Positions 38,762 through 49,895 are shown, numbered from the stretch's first letter. The stretch is 64,000 bases of DNA from Actinomyces dentalis DSM 19115 (GCF_000429225.1 NZ_AUBL01000001.1:62001-126000), one strand, 5' to 3'. The notes: a model not told the origin generated them from the letters alone. Made by a program: numbers and translations.

Positions 38762-41350
38762 ATGACCGATCGGATGACCGAGCAGACCCGGACGGACCCT
38801 CGAGAGCCCGTCGGGGCGGACGGCGCCCCGCGGGGCCTGAGCGCCTCCCAGGTGCGCGAGCGCGTGCGCCGGGGGCTGACCAACGCCTACCGGGAGCCCA
38901 GCTCGCGCTCGGCGGCGGCGATCCTGCGGACCAACCTGCTGACCGTCTTCAACGCCATCCTGGGCGTCGCCCTGGTCGTGGTGCTCCTCGTGGGGCAGTG
39001 GGTGGACGCGCTGTTCGGCTTCGTGCTGGTGCTCAACACGGCCACGGGAACCCTCGCCGAGGTCCGCGCCAAGCGCGCCCTGGACCGCCTCAGCGTCCTC
39101 CAGGCGCCCACCGCCCACGTCCGGCGCGAGGGGCGCGAGGCCGACGTCGACGTGGCGGACATCGTCCTGGACGACGTCGTGCGACTGCGCAGCGGGGAGC
39201 AGGTCCCCGCCGACGGCGAGCTCCTGACCGCCGACGGGCTGGAGATCGACGAGTCCATCCTCACCGGGGAGTCCGACGCCGTGCGCCCCGAGCCGGGCGC
39301 CCGGGTCCTGTCGGGCACCACGGTCACGGCGGGGGAGGGGCTCATGCGCGCCACCGCCGTGGGCGAGCGGGCCTACGCCCACCGGCTGGCGCGCGAGGCC
39401 CGCCGCTTCTCCAGGGTCGGCTCCGAGCTCCAGGAGGGCACCGACCGGGTCCTGCGCTGGATCTCCTGGGTCATCGTGCCGGTGGCGCTGCTGCTGGCCT
39501 GGTCGCAGATCAGCGCGGCGGGCGGCTGGCAGGCGGCGCGGGCCACCGGCGCCTGGCGCATGGCGACGGTCGCGGCCATCGCCGGGGTCGTGGGCATGGT
39601 CCCCCAGGGGCTGGTGCTGCTCACGAGCGTCAACTTCGCCACCGCCTCGCTGCGCCTGGCCCGCCGCCGCGTCCTGGTCCAGGAGCTGCCCGCCGTGGAG
39701 GTCCTGGCCCGCGTCGACACGCTGTGCCTGGACAAGACCGGCACCATCACCACCGGGCGCATCCGCCTGGAGCGCGTCGAGGGCCCCGGCGGGGCCGGGG
39801 CGGGGCCCGAGCTGCGCGGCGCCCTGGCGGCCCTGACCTCGCAGGAGTCCAATGCGACCGCCCTGGCCGTGCGCGAGGGGCTGGGGGAACTCGGCGCGCC
39901 CGGGCCCGACGACGACGCCGGCGGGCGGACCGGGACGGACGACGCCGACGGGCGGCGCGTGCCCTTCTCCTCGCGGCGCAAGTGGTCCGCGGCGGGCGCG
40001 GGCGGGCGGACCTGGGTCATGGGCGCCCCCGAGATCGTCCTGGACGGGGCCGAGGGGGCCGGGGCGCTGCTGGCGCGCGCCCGGGAGCTGGCCGGGCGGG
40101 GCCTGCGCGTGGTGGGCCTGGCCGTCGCCGACGTCGGCTGCGGGCGCGCGCCCGACGGGGACGCCGCCCTGCCCGACGGGCGCGCCGCCGCCGGCCTGGT
40201 CGTCCTGGCCGAGGAGGTCCGCCCCGACGCCGAGCGGACCCTGGCCTACTTCCGAGACCAGGGCGTGCGGGTCAAGGTCATCAGCGGCGACAACCCCGTC
40301 ACCGTGGCCGCCGTCGCCCGCCGGGCCGGCGTGCGCGCGGCCGGGGCCGGCGGGGGCGGGGCGGAGGCCGTCGAGGGCGGGGCCGATGAGCCCGGGCCCG
40401 GGCGGGACGGGGATCTCGCCGTCGTCGACGCGCGCACCCTGCCCGCCGACGCCTCCGCCCCCGAGGAGCTGGACGCCCTGGCCGACTCGGTCGAGGGCGC
40501 CGACGTCCTGGGGCGCGTCACGCCCGAGCAGAAGCGCGCCTTCGTCCGGGCCCTGCGCCGTCGCGGGCGCACCGTGGCCATGACGGGCGACGGCGTCAAC
40601 GACGCCCTCGCCCTCAAGGACGCCGACCTGGGCATCGCCATGGGCAACGGCGCGCCGGCCACGCGGGCGGTGGCGCGCCTGGTCCTGCTGAGCGGGGAGT
40701 TCTCCGCCCTGCCCGGCGTGGTCGCCGAGGGGCGGCGGGTCATGGCCAACACGGAGCGGATCGCCTCCCTGTTCCTGTCCAAGACCGTCTACGCTAGCCT
40801 CATCGCCGTCGTCGTCGCCCTCACGGCCATCTCCTACCCCTTCCTGCCGCGCCAGCTCACCATCGTGTCCTCCCTGACGATCGGGATCCCCGCCTTCGTC
40901 CTGGCCCTGGCCCCCAACCGCCGCCGCTACCGCTCCGGCTTCCTGCGCCGCGTGCTGGTCCTGTCGGTGCCCGCGGGCCTGGTCGCGGGCGCGTGCACCC
41001 TGGCGGCGCGCACCTGGCTGGCCGCCGTCGGCGCCCCCGAAGGGCAGGTGACCACGGGCGCCACGCTCGTGCTGGTGGCCTGCGGACTGGCGCTGCTGAC
41101 GCTGACGGCGCGGCCCCTGTGGGGCTGGCGCCTGGGCCTGATCGTCCTCATGGGCGCCATCGCGGTGGCGGGCGTCCTCGTCGCGCCGGTGCGGGCCTTC
41201 TTCCTCCTGGAGTGGCCGGCCCCCACGACCTGGCTGGTCGTCGCGGTCATGACGGGCGTTGTCGTCGCCCTGATGCACCTGGTGGGCTCGCTCGGCCCCC
41301 GCCTGGCGGGCCCGGAGCCGGGCGCGGGGCGCCCGAGGGCCGATCGGTGA
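38762..41350 (+). CDS. P-type cation ATPase, CtpE-like
   Basis: The 862-residue pump has the phosphorylation motif DKTGTITTG (Asp near residue 325), TGES in the actuator domain, the nucleotide-domain element KWSAAG, and the hinge TGDGVNDALALKDADLGIAMG. About eight to ten membrane helices are visible, including a C-terminal set after LTIVSSLTIGIPAFVLALAPNRR. The helix-4 motif reads GMVPQGLVLL, as in the CtpE group, rather than a CPC heavy-metal motif. Mycobacterial CtpE has been linked to Ca2+ uptake. Residues about 385-400 and 530-545 are Gly/Asp-rich species-specific inserts. Its place behind two TerC genes suggests metal homeostasis, possibly Ca or Mn. Confidence 0.9.
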   Translation: MTDRMTEQTRTDPREPVGADGAPRGLSASQVRERVRRGLTNAYREPSSRSAAAILRTNLLTVFNAILGVALVVVLLVGQWVDALFGFVLVLNTATGTLAEVRAKRALDRLSVLQAPTAHVRREGREADVDVADIVLDDVVRLRSGEQVPADGELLTADGLEIDESILTGESDAVRPEPGARVLSGTTVTAGEGLMRATAVGERAYAHRLAREARRFSRVGSELQEGTDRVLRWISWVIVPVALLLAWSQISAAGGWQAARATGAWRMATVAAIAGVVGMVPQGLVLLTSVNFATASLRLARRRVLVQELPAVEVLARVDTLCLDKTGTITTGRIRLERVEGPGGAGAGPELRGALAALTSQESNATALAVREGLGELGAPGPDDDAGGRTGTDDADGRRVPFSSRRKWSAAGAGGRTWVMGAPEIVLDGAEGAGALLARARELAGRGLRVVGLAVADVGCGRAPDGDAALPDGRAAAGLVVLAEEVRPDAERTLAYFRDQGVRVKVISGDNPVTVAAVARRAGVRAAGAGGGGAEAVEGGADEPGPGRDGDLAVVDARTLPADASAPEELDALADSVEGADVLGRVTPEQKRAFVRALRRRGRTVAMTGDGVNDALALKDADLGIAMGNGAPATRAVARLVLLSGEFSALPGVVAEGRRVMANTERIASLFLSKTVYASLIAVVVALTAISYPFLPRQLTIVSSLTIGIPAFVLALAPNRRRYRSGFLRRVLVLSVPAGLVAGACTLAARTWLAAVGAPEGQVTTGATLVLVACGLALLTLTARPLWGWRLGLIVLMGAIAVAGVLVAPVRAFFLLEWPAPTTWLVVAVMTGVVVALMHLVGSLGPRLAGPEPGAGRPRADR

Positions 41351-41355
41351 GACGA

Positions 41356-41375
41356 ATCGGCCCCATGGGGCCGAT
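41356..41375. terminator. Hairpin between convergent ATPase and YciI genes
   Basis: ATCGGCCCC (41356-41364) pairs with GGGGCCGAT (41367-41375). It sits between convergent stop codons and lacks a T-run. Confidence 0.55.
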
Positions 41376-41406
41376 CGGCTGACGGGGGCCCGACCCGCCC
41401 GGGGGC

Positions 41407-41691
41407 TCAGGCCAGCAGGCCGATGACCGGGTTCCACTCCCGCGCGACCCGCTCGGCGATGAAACCGGCCCTGTGGAAGGGGTCGTCGTCCAGGAGGGCC
41501 AGGGCGCCGGCCTCGTCCTCGGCGCGCACGACGATGAGGGCCTCGTGCGTGCCGGGGTGGGGGCCGGCCGCCAGCAGCAGCCCCCGGTCGGCGAGCCGGC
41601 CGTTGAAGGCCCGGTGCGAGGGGCGCATCTTCGCCATCTCCTCGTCCTGGTCGGTGACGTAGCGGTACTCGACGGCGTAGATCCTGCTCAT
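41407..41691 (-). CDS. YciI family protein
   Basis: The 94-residue protein has the YciI ferredoxin-like fold pattern: YAVEYRYV at the start, MRPSHRAFNGRLADRGLLLAAGP in the middle (conserved His and Arg), and ALALLDDDPFHRAGFIAERVAREWNPV at the end, with the DPF motif. Family members are small cytoplasmic proteins; some act as dehalogenase-like enzymes, but most have no known reaction. It is transcribed away from uvrA. Confidence 0.88.
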   Translation of the reverse strand: MSRIYAVEYRYVTDQDEEMAKMRPSHRAFNGRLADRGLLLAAGPHPGTHEALIVVRAEDEAGALALLDDDPFHRAGFIAERVAREWNPVIGLLA

Positions 41692-41697
41692 GGCCCC

Positions 41698-41703
41698 AGC
41701 CTA
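41698..41703 (-). promoter_or_regulatory. -10 hexamer TAGGCT, predicted leaderless yciI-type gene
   Basis: On the minus strand TAGGCT is followed by 6 bases and ATG at 41691. Confidence 0.5.
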
Positions 41704-41777
41704 GACGGTGCTGCGCCCGCCGGGGCGCCGCTGCGCTGGTGCGGGTGGGGCTCCTGGGGCGTGCCGGGGCGGGGGCG

Positions 41778-41897
41778 TGTCCGAATCTGTTGCAAAGGCG
41801 CCCCGGGCCGGGATCGGTGGCGAGAAGAAGCGCGGAATATCAACGTTTCCCTTTCGGAGCCCCGGCACGATCGGGGCCTTTGCAACAGATTTGGACA
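41778..41897. repeat. 120-base element bounded by 22-bp inverted repeats
   Basis: The left arm 41778-41799 starts TGTCCGAATC, and the right arm 41876-41897 ends in its near-perfect inverse, with one mismatch in 22. The arms end in TTGCAAAGGC and GCCTTTGCAA facing each other over 76 bases. The centre includes the less GC-rich string GCGGAATATCAACG. The ends resemble a miniature mobile element or a structured RNA or terminator module; no clear target duplication is visible. Confidence 0.7.
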
Positions 41898-42000
41898 ATC
41901 GGCGCCGCCGCGGCCCCTCGGAGGAGAGCCGCCGGTTGGACGACGACCACGACGGGCGCCCCGATGACCGGACGGAGTCCGCGGGAACCCCGCCCGACGC

Positions 42001-42083
42001 GCGAGCACGTCACTTAACCCTCGAGCACGTCTGCTAGAGGTACGTGCTCGAGGGTTACCCGACGTGCTCGCGGGTTAAGTGAC
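42001..42083. repeat. Nested palindrome built from four copies of CGAGCACGT
   Basis: TAACCCTCGAGCACGT (42015-42030) pairs perfectly with 42042-42057, and GCGAGCACGTC (42001-42011) pairs with 42061-42071 outside it. In addition GTCACTTAACCC (42009-42020) pairs with 42072-42083, so two foldings compete. The nine-mer CGAGCACGT appears twice forward (42002, 42022) and twice inverted (42042, 42062), at 20-base spacing. Confidence 0.8.
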
Positions 42084-42104
42084 GATCTCGCGGACCGCGG
42101 GGGT

Positions 42105-42184
42105 GCGCAGCGGAGGGCGAAGAGGCGCAGCGGAGGAAAAGGGGCGCAGTAGAGGGTGAAGGGGCGCAGTGAAAGAGGGGGCGG
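42105..42184. repeat. Four tandem copies of a 19-20 base GCGCAG repeat
   Basis: Copies begin at 42105, 42125, 42144 and 42164. Each starts GCGCAG and continues purine-rich (CGGAGGGCGAAGAG, CGGAGGAAAAGGG, TAGAGGGTGAAGGG, TGAAAGAGGGG). The repeats diverge progressively and contain no spacers. Confidence 0.7.
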
Positions 42185-42320
42185 TGGACGCCGCGGAGCA
42201 CCGGCGCGGGGCGGCCGCCGGGCGGGGCGGGCGCCCCGGACCGGCGCGCCGACCGCCCGGAGTGGCCAATCCCTCGCCGCCCCGCCTCGAACACGTGTTT
42301 GGGGTTGCGGTCCTCCCTCC

Positions 42321-42326
42321 TAGACT
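42321..42326 (+). promoter_or_regulatory. -10 hexamer TAGACT, predicted leaderless uvrA
   Basis: TAGACT is 7 bases before GTG 42334. No Shine-Dalgarno sequence is present. Confidence 0.5.
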
Positions 42327-42333
42327 CGGCGTC

Positions 42334-45180
<2,847 letters not shown>

Positions 45181-45234
45181 AAGGGGCGGGGGCGGGCGTC
45201 GCCCGGCCGGTCCGCGGGCCGGGGGCGGGCGGCC

Positions 45235-47739
45235 TCAGGCCCCGGGGCCGCCCGGCCGCCCGGAGTCGCCCTGCTCCCGGGCCTCCCGGGCCCCCTCGGC
45301 GTCGGTGGCGGCCCGGTTGTAGGCCAGGGACAGGCCGAAGCAGACGACGCCGCCCACCAGCAGCGCCAGGATGCGCGTGAGCGAGCTCTGGGCGACGACG
45401 TCGAAGACGGCGAGCTTGAGGACCGCCACCAGGACCAGGGCCAGGCCGTAGTGGCGCAGCGCCGTCGCCCCGATGGCGAATCCCAGCAGGATGCACGCCG
45501 CGCCCGTGCCCAGGGCGATGACCGTCATAATGACGGAGGAGGCCCGGGCGTCGCTCAGCGCGATGATCGACCACCACAGCACCAGGGAGCTCAGCCCGGC
45601 CGCGGCCAGGGCCGCGCCGGCGCGGCGGATCCACGGCAGGAGCAGGCGGTCGGCCGTGACGGTCAGGACGACGGCGGCCACGACCAGCGCCAGCGCGGGG
45701 GCGAACCGGGCGGAGCCGGCGGCGAGCAGGTCGACGAGGGCTCCGCCGGCCAGGACGACGGCGCCCACGACCGTGCCGGCCGGGGGCGCCGGGGTCAGGG
45801 CGCGCCCGGCGGCGTCGACCCCGGGGCGCAGCCCGATCATGGCGCCGCGCGCGAGCGGCAGGGGAGAGGCGTCGGGGTGGAACAGGCCCAGCGCGCTCAG
45901 GGCGGTCAGCGCCGCCGACATGAGCACCGCCCCCGTGGCGCGGGCGGCGTCGGGCGCCCAGGGCACCAGTCCGGCGATCAGGACCGGGGCTGAGACGGCC
46001 AGGGCGGCCCCGCCCAGCCAGGCGCCGGCGCGCAGCGCGGTGCGGCGCGCGAAGCGGGCCCGCGGGTCGGCGTCGTCGGGCAGCGCGGCCTCGCACAGGG
46101 GGCAGGCGGCCAGCATGACCAGCGCGGCCGCCAGCGCCGAGGCGAGGGCGGGCCGGTCCCGGTTGCAGGCGAGCAGGGCGCCGCCGGCGCCGGCGGCGGC
46201 GAGGGGGACGGTCCAGGCGGCGCCCTCGCGCGCCAGGCCCCACACGGGCAGCGCCACGGCGAGGGCGAGCAGGACGGCGGCGCGCGCCTCGACGAGCAGG
46301 AGCATCAGCCCGACCACGACGATGCCGCCGAGGAGGGCCGCGAGGGGCCCCGGGCGCCGGCCCCGCGGCCGGCGCGCCAGGAGGATCACGGCGCTCGCCA
46401 CGATCTGCACCGCCAGGACGAGCAGCACCGCGGCCGTCCGCTGCCCGGGCGCCGTCAGCCGCCCCAGGCTCAGCGCGGTCACGACGGCGGTGACGACCTG
46501 CGCGGCGGCCCAGTCCCAGCCGATGGCGCCGCGCCGGCCGTGGTTCCACAGCAGGGCGTCGGCCTGGAGGACCTGGGCGTGGAGGAGGGCGATCGCGGCG
46601 GCGACGAGGGCCAGCGCGGCCGGGGCGAGGTCGGCCGAGCCCAGGGGGCCGTGCGAGGGCGCGGCCAGCGCGGCGAAGGACGTGGTCGTCACCCCGATCA
46701 CCGGGTACCACACGGCCCCGGGCATCCGCCCGGCGGTCCCGGCGAGCAGGGCGCAGGTGACGGCCAGCACGAGGGCGTAGAGCTCGATGAGCAGCCATTC
46801 CGTGAGCGCGAGCTCGGGGTGCGCCAGGGCGTGGAGGGAGGCGAAGCCCATGGTGACCAGGGCGCCCACCATGGACACGACGGCGGTGAACACCTGCCGG
46901 GTCAGGCGCGACAGGAGCAGCAGCACCAGGCCCCACAGCGCCATGAGGCCGAAGGCGGGGCGGGCGGGGACGAGTCCGTCCAGGAGCACGCCGCTGATGA
47001 CGGCGACGAAGCCCAGGGCCCCGCCGGTGCCGGTGAGCGTGGCCGCGGCGACGCGCTGGCCGGGGCGGGCGACCGCCAGGCGGGTGCCGACCCCCACGAG
47101 CGCGAGCGCCGCCAGGGCGAGGGAGCCGATTTTGACGCCGTCGGGGATGGACTCCCAGGTGAGCGCGACGAGGCTGACGGCGGCCAGCACGATGAGCAGG
47201 GTCGCCGCCGCCGAGAGCAGGTAGCGCCCGATGTTGCCCTCCGCGCGGGCGCGCTCCCACCAGGCGGGACCGGCGGGGGAGGGGCCGACGGCGGGGCGCG
47301 CGCCCGGCCCGCCCGCGGAGACGGCCGGGGCTGCCGGAATCCGGGTCGGCCGGGCCGCGGGGACCGGCGGCGCCGCGCCCGGGGCGGCGGGGCGGGGACG
47401 GGGCTCGACCGGCGTCCACGGGCGGGGCGACGGCGTCGGACCGGGTTCGGCGGGTTCGGCGGGCTCGGGCCGGGCCGGTTCGACCGGTTCGACCGGTCGG
47501 GGCCCGTCGGTCGGGGCGGGCTGGGGACGGGGCTCCGCCGGGTCGGGCCCGGACTCGGCGGGCCCGACCCGCTGCGCGGTGGGCTCGTGGGCGGGCGCGG
47601 CGCCCTCCACGTGGGCGAGGACGGCGATGCGGCGGGCGATCCAGTCGAGCTTGCGCTCCATGAGGTCGAGGCGCCGCAGCACCTCGGTCAGGTCCTCGCC
47701 CGGCCGGCGCGGGGCGTAGGGGTTGTCGGGGCGGGGCAT
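45235..47739 (-). CDS. DUF2339 multi-spanning membrane protein
   Basis: The 834-residue protein begins with a short coiled-coil-like segment (LTEVLRRLDLMERKLDWIARRIAVL, about 17-42), then a Pro/Ala/Glu-rich linker of about 110 residues. WWERARAEGNIGRYLLSAAATLLIVLAAVSLV near 165 opens a membrane region of about twenty helices to residue 800. This architecture is that of DUF2339 proteins, whose function is unknown. The linker codes for repeated EPARPEPAEPAEP-type strings. ATG 47739 has AGGAGAG upstream. It is convergent with uvrA and divergent from the uridylyltransferase gene. Confidence 0.82.
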   Translation of the reverse strand: MPRPDNPYAPRRPGEDLTEVLRRLDLMERKLDWIARRIAVLAHVEGAAPAHEPTAQRVGPAESGPDPAEPRPQPAPTDGPRPVEPVEPARPEPAEPAEPGPTPSPRPWTPVEPRPRPAAPGAAPPVPAARPTRIPAAPAVSAGGPGARPAVGPSPAGPAWWERARAEGNIGRYLLSAAATLLIVLAAVSLVALTWESIPDGVKIGSLALAALALVGVGTRLAVARPGQRVAAATLTGTGGALGFVAVISGVLLDGLVPARPAFGLMALWGLVLLLLSRLTRQVFTAVVSMVGALVTMGFASLHALAHPELALTEWLLIELYALVLAVTCALLAGTAGRMPGAVWYPVIGVTTTSFAALAAPSHGPLGSADLAPAALALVAAAIALLHAQVLQADALLWNHGRRGAIGWDWAAAQVVTAVVTALSLGRLTAPGQRTAAVLLVLAVQIVASAVILLARRPRGRRPGPLAALLGGIVVVGLMLLLVEARAAVLLALAVALPVWGLAREGAAWTVPLAAAGAGGALLACNRDRPALASALAAALVMLAACPLCEAALPDDADPRARFARRTALRAGAWLGGAALAVSAPVLIAGLVPWAPDAARATGAVLMSAALTALSALGLFHPDASPLPLARGAMIGLRPGVDAAGRALTPAPPAGTVVGAVVLAGGALVDLLAAGSARFAPALALVVAAVVLTVTADRLLLPWIRRAGAALAAAGLSSLVLWWSIIALSDARASSVIMTVIALGTGAACILLGFAIGATALRHYGLALVLVAVLKLAVFDVVAQSSLTRILALLVGGVVCFGLSLAYNRAATDAEGAREAREQGDSGRPGGPGA

Positions 47740-47778
47740 GGGCGGTCTCTCCTGACGTGCCTGCGGGGGACGGCGCCC

Positions 47779-47784
47779 ACGCTA
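47779..47784 (-). promoter_or_regulatory. -10 hexamer TAGCGT for the DUF2339 gene
   Basis: Minus-strand TAGCGT lies about 40 bases upstream of the start, leaving a leader with a ribosome binding site. Confidence 0.35.
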
Positions 47785-47875
47785 GGCCAGGGGGCGGCGG
47801 ATTCATATGGGCGGGCCGACTTCTGTGGATAACCGGGCGGCTGGCGCCGTCGGGCGTGCGGGCGGGGCCGCGGAC

Positions 47876-47881
47876 TACCCT
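47876..47881 (+). promoter_or_regulatory. -10 hexamer TACCCT, predicted leaderless start
   Basis: TACCCT is 6 bases before ATG 47888 of the uridylyltransferase gene. Confidence 0.5.
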
Positions 47882-47887
47882 GCAGTC

Positions 47888-49264
47888 ATGAGCGAGAACG
47901 GACTCACCGCCGCCCGGACTAAAATGCGCGATGCCGGGGTCGCGCAGCAAGCCATCGACGTCTTCACCCACTACTACACCCAGCTCGAGGGCGGGGCCAC
48001 GGGCCTCATCCCCGAGGAGACGATCGAGCCGCTCACGCGGATCGACTCCATCGACGGGGCCGCGATCGACGAGGACGCGGCCCGCGAGGCGCTCGACCGC
48101 ACGGCGCTCATCAAGCTCAACGGGGGCCTGGGCACCTCCATGGGCATGGACCGGGCCAAGTCCCTGCTCCCGGTCCGCGACGGGCGGACCTTCCTCGACC
48201 TGCTCGTCGACCAGGTCATGGCGGCGCGCCGGCGCTACGGGGTGAGACTGCCGCTGATCTTCATGGACTCCTTCCGCACCCGCTCCGACACCCTGGCCGC
48301 CCTGGCGGCCCGCCCCGGCATCGAGGTCGACGGCCTGCCCCTGGACTTCCTGCAGAACCGCGAGCCCAAGCTGCGGGTCGACGACCTGAGCCCGGTGCAG
48401 TGGCCCGCCGACCCCGAGCTGGAGTGGTGCCCGCCCGGCCACGGCGACATCTACACGGCCCTGATGGCCTCCGGGGTCCTCGACGCCCTGCTGGAGCGCG
48501 GCTACCGGTACGCCATGACCTCCAACTCGGACAACCTGGGGGCGGCCCCCTCCGCCCGCATCGCCGGCTGGTTCGCGGCCTCCGGCGCCCCCTACGCCCC
48601 GGAGGTGTGCCGCCGCACGCCCGCCGACGTCAAGGGCGGGCACCTGGCCGTGCGCAGGAGCGACGGGCGCATCATCCTGCGCGACACGGCGCAGACGCCC
48701 CCCGAGCAGATGCGCTTCTTCACCGACCAGTTCCGCCACCCCTTCTTCCACACCAACAACCTCTGGTTCGATCTGGAGGTCCTGCGCGACACCCTGGTCG
48801 AGCGCGGGGGGATCCTCGGTCTGCCGCTCATCCGCAATGAGAAGACGGTCGACCCCTCCGACCCCGCCTCCACGCCCGTCATCCAGATGGAGACGGCGAT
48901 GGGCGCGGCCGTCGAGGCCTTCGAGGGCGCCGCCGCCGTGGAGGTGCCGCGCAGCCGGTTCCTGCCGGTCAAGACCACCAACGACCTGCTGCTGGTGCGC
49001 TCGGACGTCTACGAGGTCGACGACGACGGGCTGCTGCGGATGGTGCCGGAGCGGGCCTGCGAGGTGAGCCTCGATGCGCGCTTCTACAAGCGGATCGGCG
49101 ACTTCGAGGCCCGCTTCCCCCACGGCGTCCCCTCGATCAGGGGGGCCGAGTCCCTGAGCGTGGAGGGCGACTGGACCTTCGGGGCCGGCGTCGTGGCCAC
49201 CGGCCGGGCGCGCGTCGCGCCGCAGGGATCGCCCGGCGAGATCCCCGCCGGCGCCAGGATCTGA
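47888..49264 (+). CDS. UTP-glucose-1-phosphate uridylyltransferase, UDPGP (eukaryote-like) type
   Basis: The 458-residue enzyme belongs to the UDPGP family rather than the short bacterial GalU family. LIKLNGGLGTSMGMDRAKSLLPV is the nucleotide-binding loop, PPGHGDIYTALMASG and YAMTSNSDNLGA the uridine and metal region, and TDQFRHPFFHTNNLWFDL with PVIQMETAMGAAVEAF and RFLPVKTTNDLLLVRSD the sugar-phosphate side. It makes UDP-glucose from UTP and glucose-1-phosphate. The product feeds cell-wall and glycolipid sugars. The frame is open upstream, but the -10 element fixes ATG 47888. Confidence 0.93.
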   Translation: MSENGLTAARTKMRDAGVAQQAIDVFTHYYTQLEGGATGLIPEETIEPLTRIDSIDGAAIDEDAAREALDRTALIKLNGGLGTSMGMDRAKSLLPVRDGRTFLDLLVDQVMAARRRYGVRLPLIFMDSFRTRSDTLAALAARPGIEVDGLPLDFLQNREPKLRVDDLSPVQWPADPELEWCPPGHGDIYTALMASGVLDALLERGYRYAMTSNSDNLGAAPSARIAGWFAASGAPYAPEVCRRTPADVKGGHLAVRRSDGRIILRDTAQTPPEQMRFFTDQFRHPFFHTNNLWFDLEVLRDTLVERGGILGLPLIRNEKTVDPSDPASTPVIQMETAMGAAVEAFEGAAAVEVPRSRFLPVKTTNDLLLVRSDVYEVDDDGLLRMVPERACEVSLDARFYKRIGDFEARFPHGVPSIRGAESLSVEGDWTFGAGVVATGRARVAPQGSPGEIPAGARI

Positions 49265-49295
49265 GCGGATCGGCGCCGGGCGGCGGCGCGCAACG

Positions 49296-49329
49296 GCGCG
49301 GGCCCGGACCGTACGGTCCGGGCCCGCGC
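49296..49329. terminator. Perfect 15-bp hairpin between convergent uridylyltransferase and tRNA-Val
   Basis: GCGCGGGCCCGGACC (49296-49310) pairs with 49315-49329 around GTAC, itself self-complementary. It serves two convergent genes and lacks a T-run. Confidence 0.7.
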
Positions 49330-49335
49330 GCCGGG

Positions 49336-49408
49336 TGGGCGATACTGGAATCGAACCAGTGACCTCCTCGGTGTGAACGAGGCGCTCTAACCCCTGAGCC
49401 AATCGCCC
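49336..49408 (-). tRNA. tRNA-Val (CAC)
   Basis: Acceptor arms GGGCGAT/ATCGCCC pair. The anticodon stem CCTCG/CGAGG encloses TTCACAC, giving CAC for codon GUG. It is 73 bases with discriminator A, on the opposite strand to the three tRNA genes that follow. Confidence 0.95.
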
Positions 49409-49420
49409 GGCGCGGGGGAC

Positions 49421-49426
49421 AGGCTA
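49421..49426 (-). promoter_or_regulatory. -10 hexamer TAGCCT for tRNA-Val(CAC)
   Basis: Read on the minus strand TAGCCT lies 12 bases before the tRNA 5' end, so the leader would be only a few bases. Confidence 0.45.
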
Positions 49427-49486
49427 TCGGGGCGGCGCCCGGCGCGGCAAACAGGAGACCGGTGAGGTGTCTCACCGCGGGGTCGT

Positions 49487-49517
49487 TTGGTCCGCCCCGC
49501 CGGGTGGGTGCTATGGT
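49487..49517 (+). promoter_or_regulatory. Probable promoter for the Gly-Cys-Val tRNA cluster
   Basis: TTGGTC at 49487-49492 and TATGGT at 49512-49517 are 19 bases apart. The tRNA-Gly gene starts 38 bases downstream. Confidence 0.4.
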
Positions 49518-49555
49518 TTCCCAGCACCGGGCGGGTCGTCCCGCCCCGGGCTCAT

Positions 49556-49628
49556 GCGGATGTGGCTCAGTTGGTAGAGCATCACCTTGCCAAGGTGAGG
49601 GTCGCGGGTTCGAGTCCCGTCATCCGCT
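49556..49628 (+). tRNA. tRNA-Gly (GCC)
   Basis: Acceptor arms GCGGATG/CATCCGC pair. The anticodon loop TTGCCAA gives GCC, reading GGC. It is 73 bases with discriminator T and is first of three tRNAs in a row. Confidence 0.95.
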
Positions 49629-49667
49629 CCGAGGAGCGGGGGGCCGCCGGCGCCCGGCATCTTCAGC

Positions 49668-49738
49668 GGTGGGTTGGCCGAGAGGCTAGGCACCGGCCTG
49701 CAAAGCCGTTCACACCGGTTCGAATCCGGTACCCACCT
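49668..49738 (+). tRNA. tRNA-Cys (GCA)
   Basis: Acceptor arms GGTGGGT/ACCCACC pair. The anticodon loop CTGCAAA gives GCA for cysteine. It is 71 bases with discriminator T (U73, as expected for cysteine). Confidence 0.94.
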
Positions 49739-49739
49739 C

Positions 49740-49811
49740 GGGCGATTGGCGCAGCGGGAGCGCGCTTCCCTGACACGGAAGAGGTCACTGGTTCGATCCC
49801 AGTATCGCCCA
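49740..49811 (+). tRNA. tRNA-Val (GAC)
   Basis: Acceptor arms GGGCGAT/ATCGCCC pair. The stem CTTCC/GGAAG encloses CTGACAC, giving GAC for GUC and GUU. It begins one base after tRNA-Cys, so the two are processed from one transcript. The acceptor and T arms match those of the tRNA-Val(CAC) nearby. Confidence 0.95.
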
Positions 49812-49816
49812 CCACC

Positions 49817-49850
49817 GCCCGTCCGGGCCCCGTCGCCGGACCCGCGGGCG
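49817..49850 (+). terminator. Imperfect hairpin after the tRNA cluster
   Basis: CGCCCGTCCGG pairs with CCGGAC...CGGGCG, with a small bulge on the right side. There is no T-run. Confidence 0.4.
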
Positions 49851-49859
49851 ACGACCGAA

Positions 49860-49881
49860 GGTCACATTCAGGTCACGATTC
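49860..49881 (+). promoter_or_regulatory. Two 11-base direct repeats (GGTCAC), PHO-box-like
   Basis: GGTCACATTCA (49860-49870) is followed directly by GGTCACGATTC (49871-49881). The 11-base period and the GTCAC core resemble PhoP-binding repeats of Streptomyces. They cover the -35 position of the next promoter. Confidence 0.35.
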
Positions 49882-49895
49882 GGGCGCGCGTGACG

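Larger units (their letters stand above)
41704..42320. other. Non-coding divergent intergenic island (about 600 bases)
   Basis: No convincing gene lies between the yciI-type and uvrA promoters. Short frames run through it, but they are translations of the repeats described separately. Inverted repeat, nested palindrome and tandem repeat sit side by side. The remainder, roughly 42185-42320, is GC-rich, and I see nothing else in it. Confidence 0.65.

Noticed and set aside
41688-42037. Short open frames in the repeat island (containing strings like VSESVAKAP)
   Set aside because: They translate the inverted repeat in several frames, have no consistent start signal and stop within the palindrome. 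Treated as non-coding.
42001-42184. Possible CRISPR array
   Set aside because: The repeats are inverted or directly abutting, with no unique spacers, and no cas genes are nearby.
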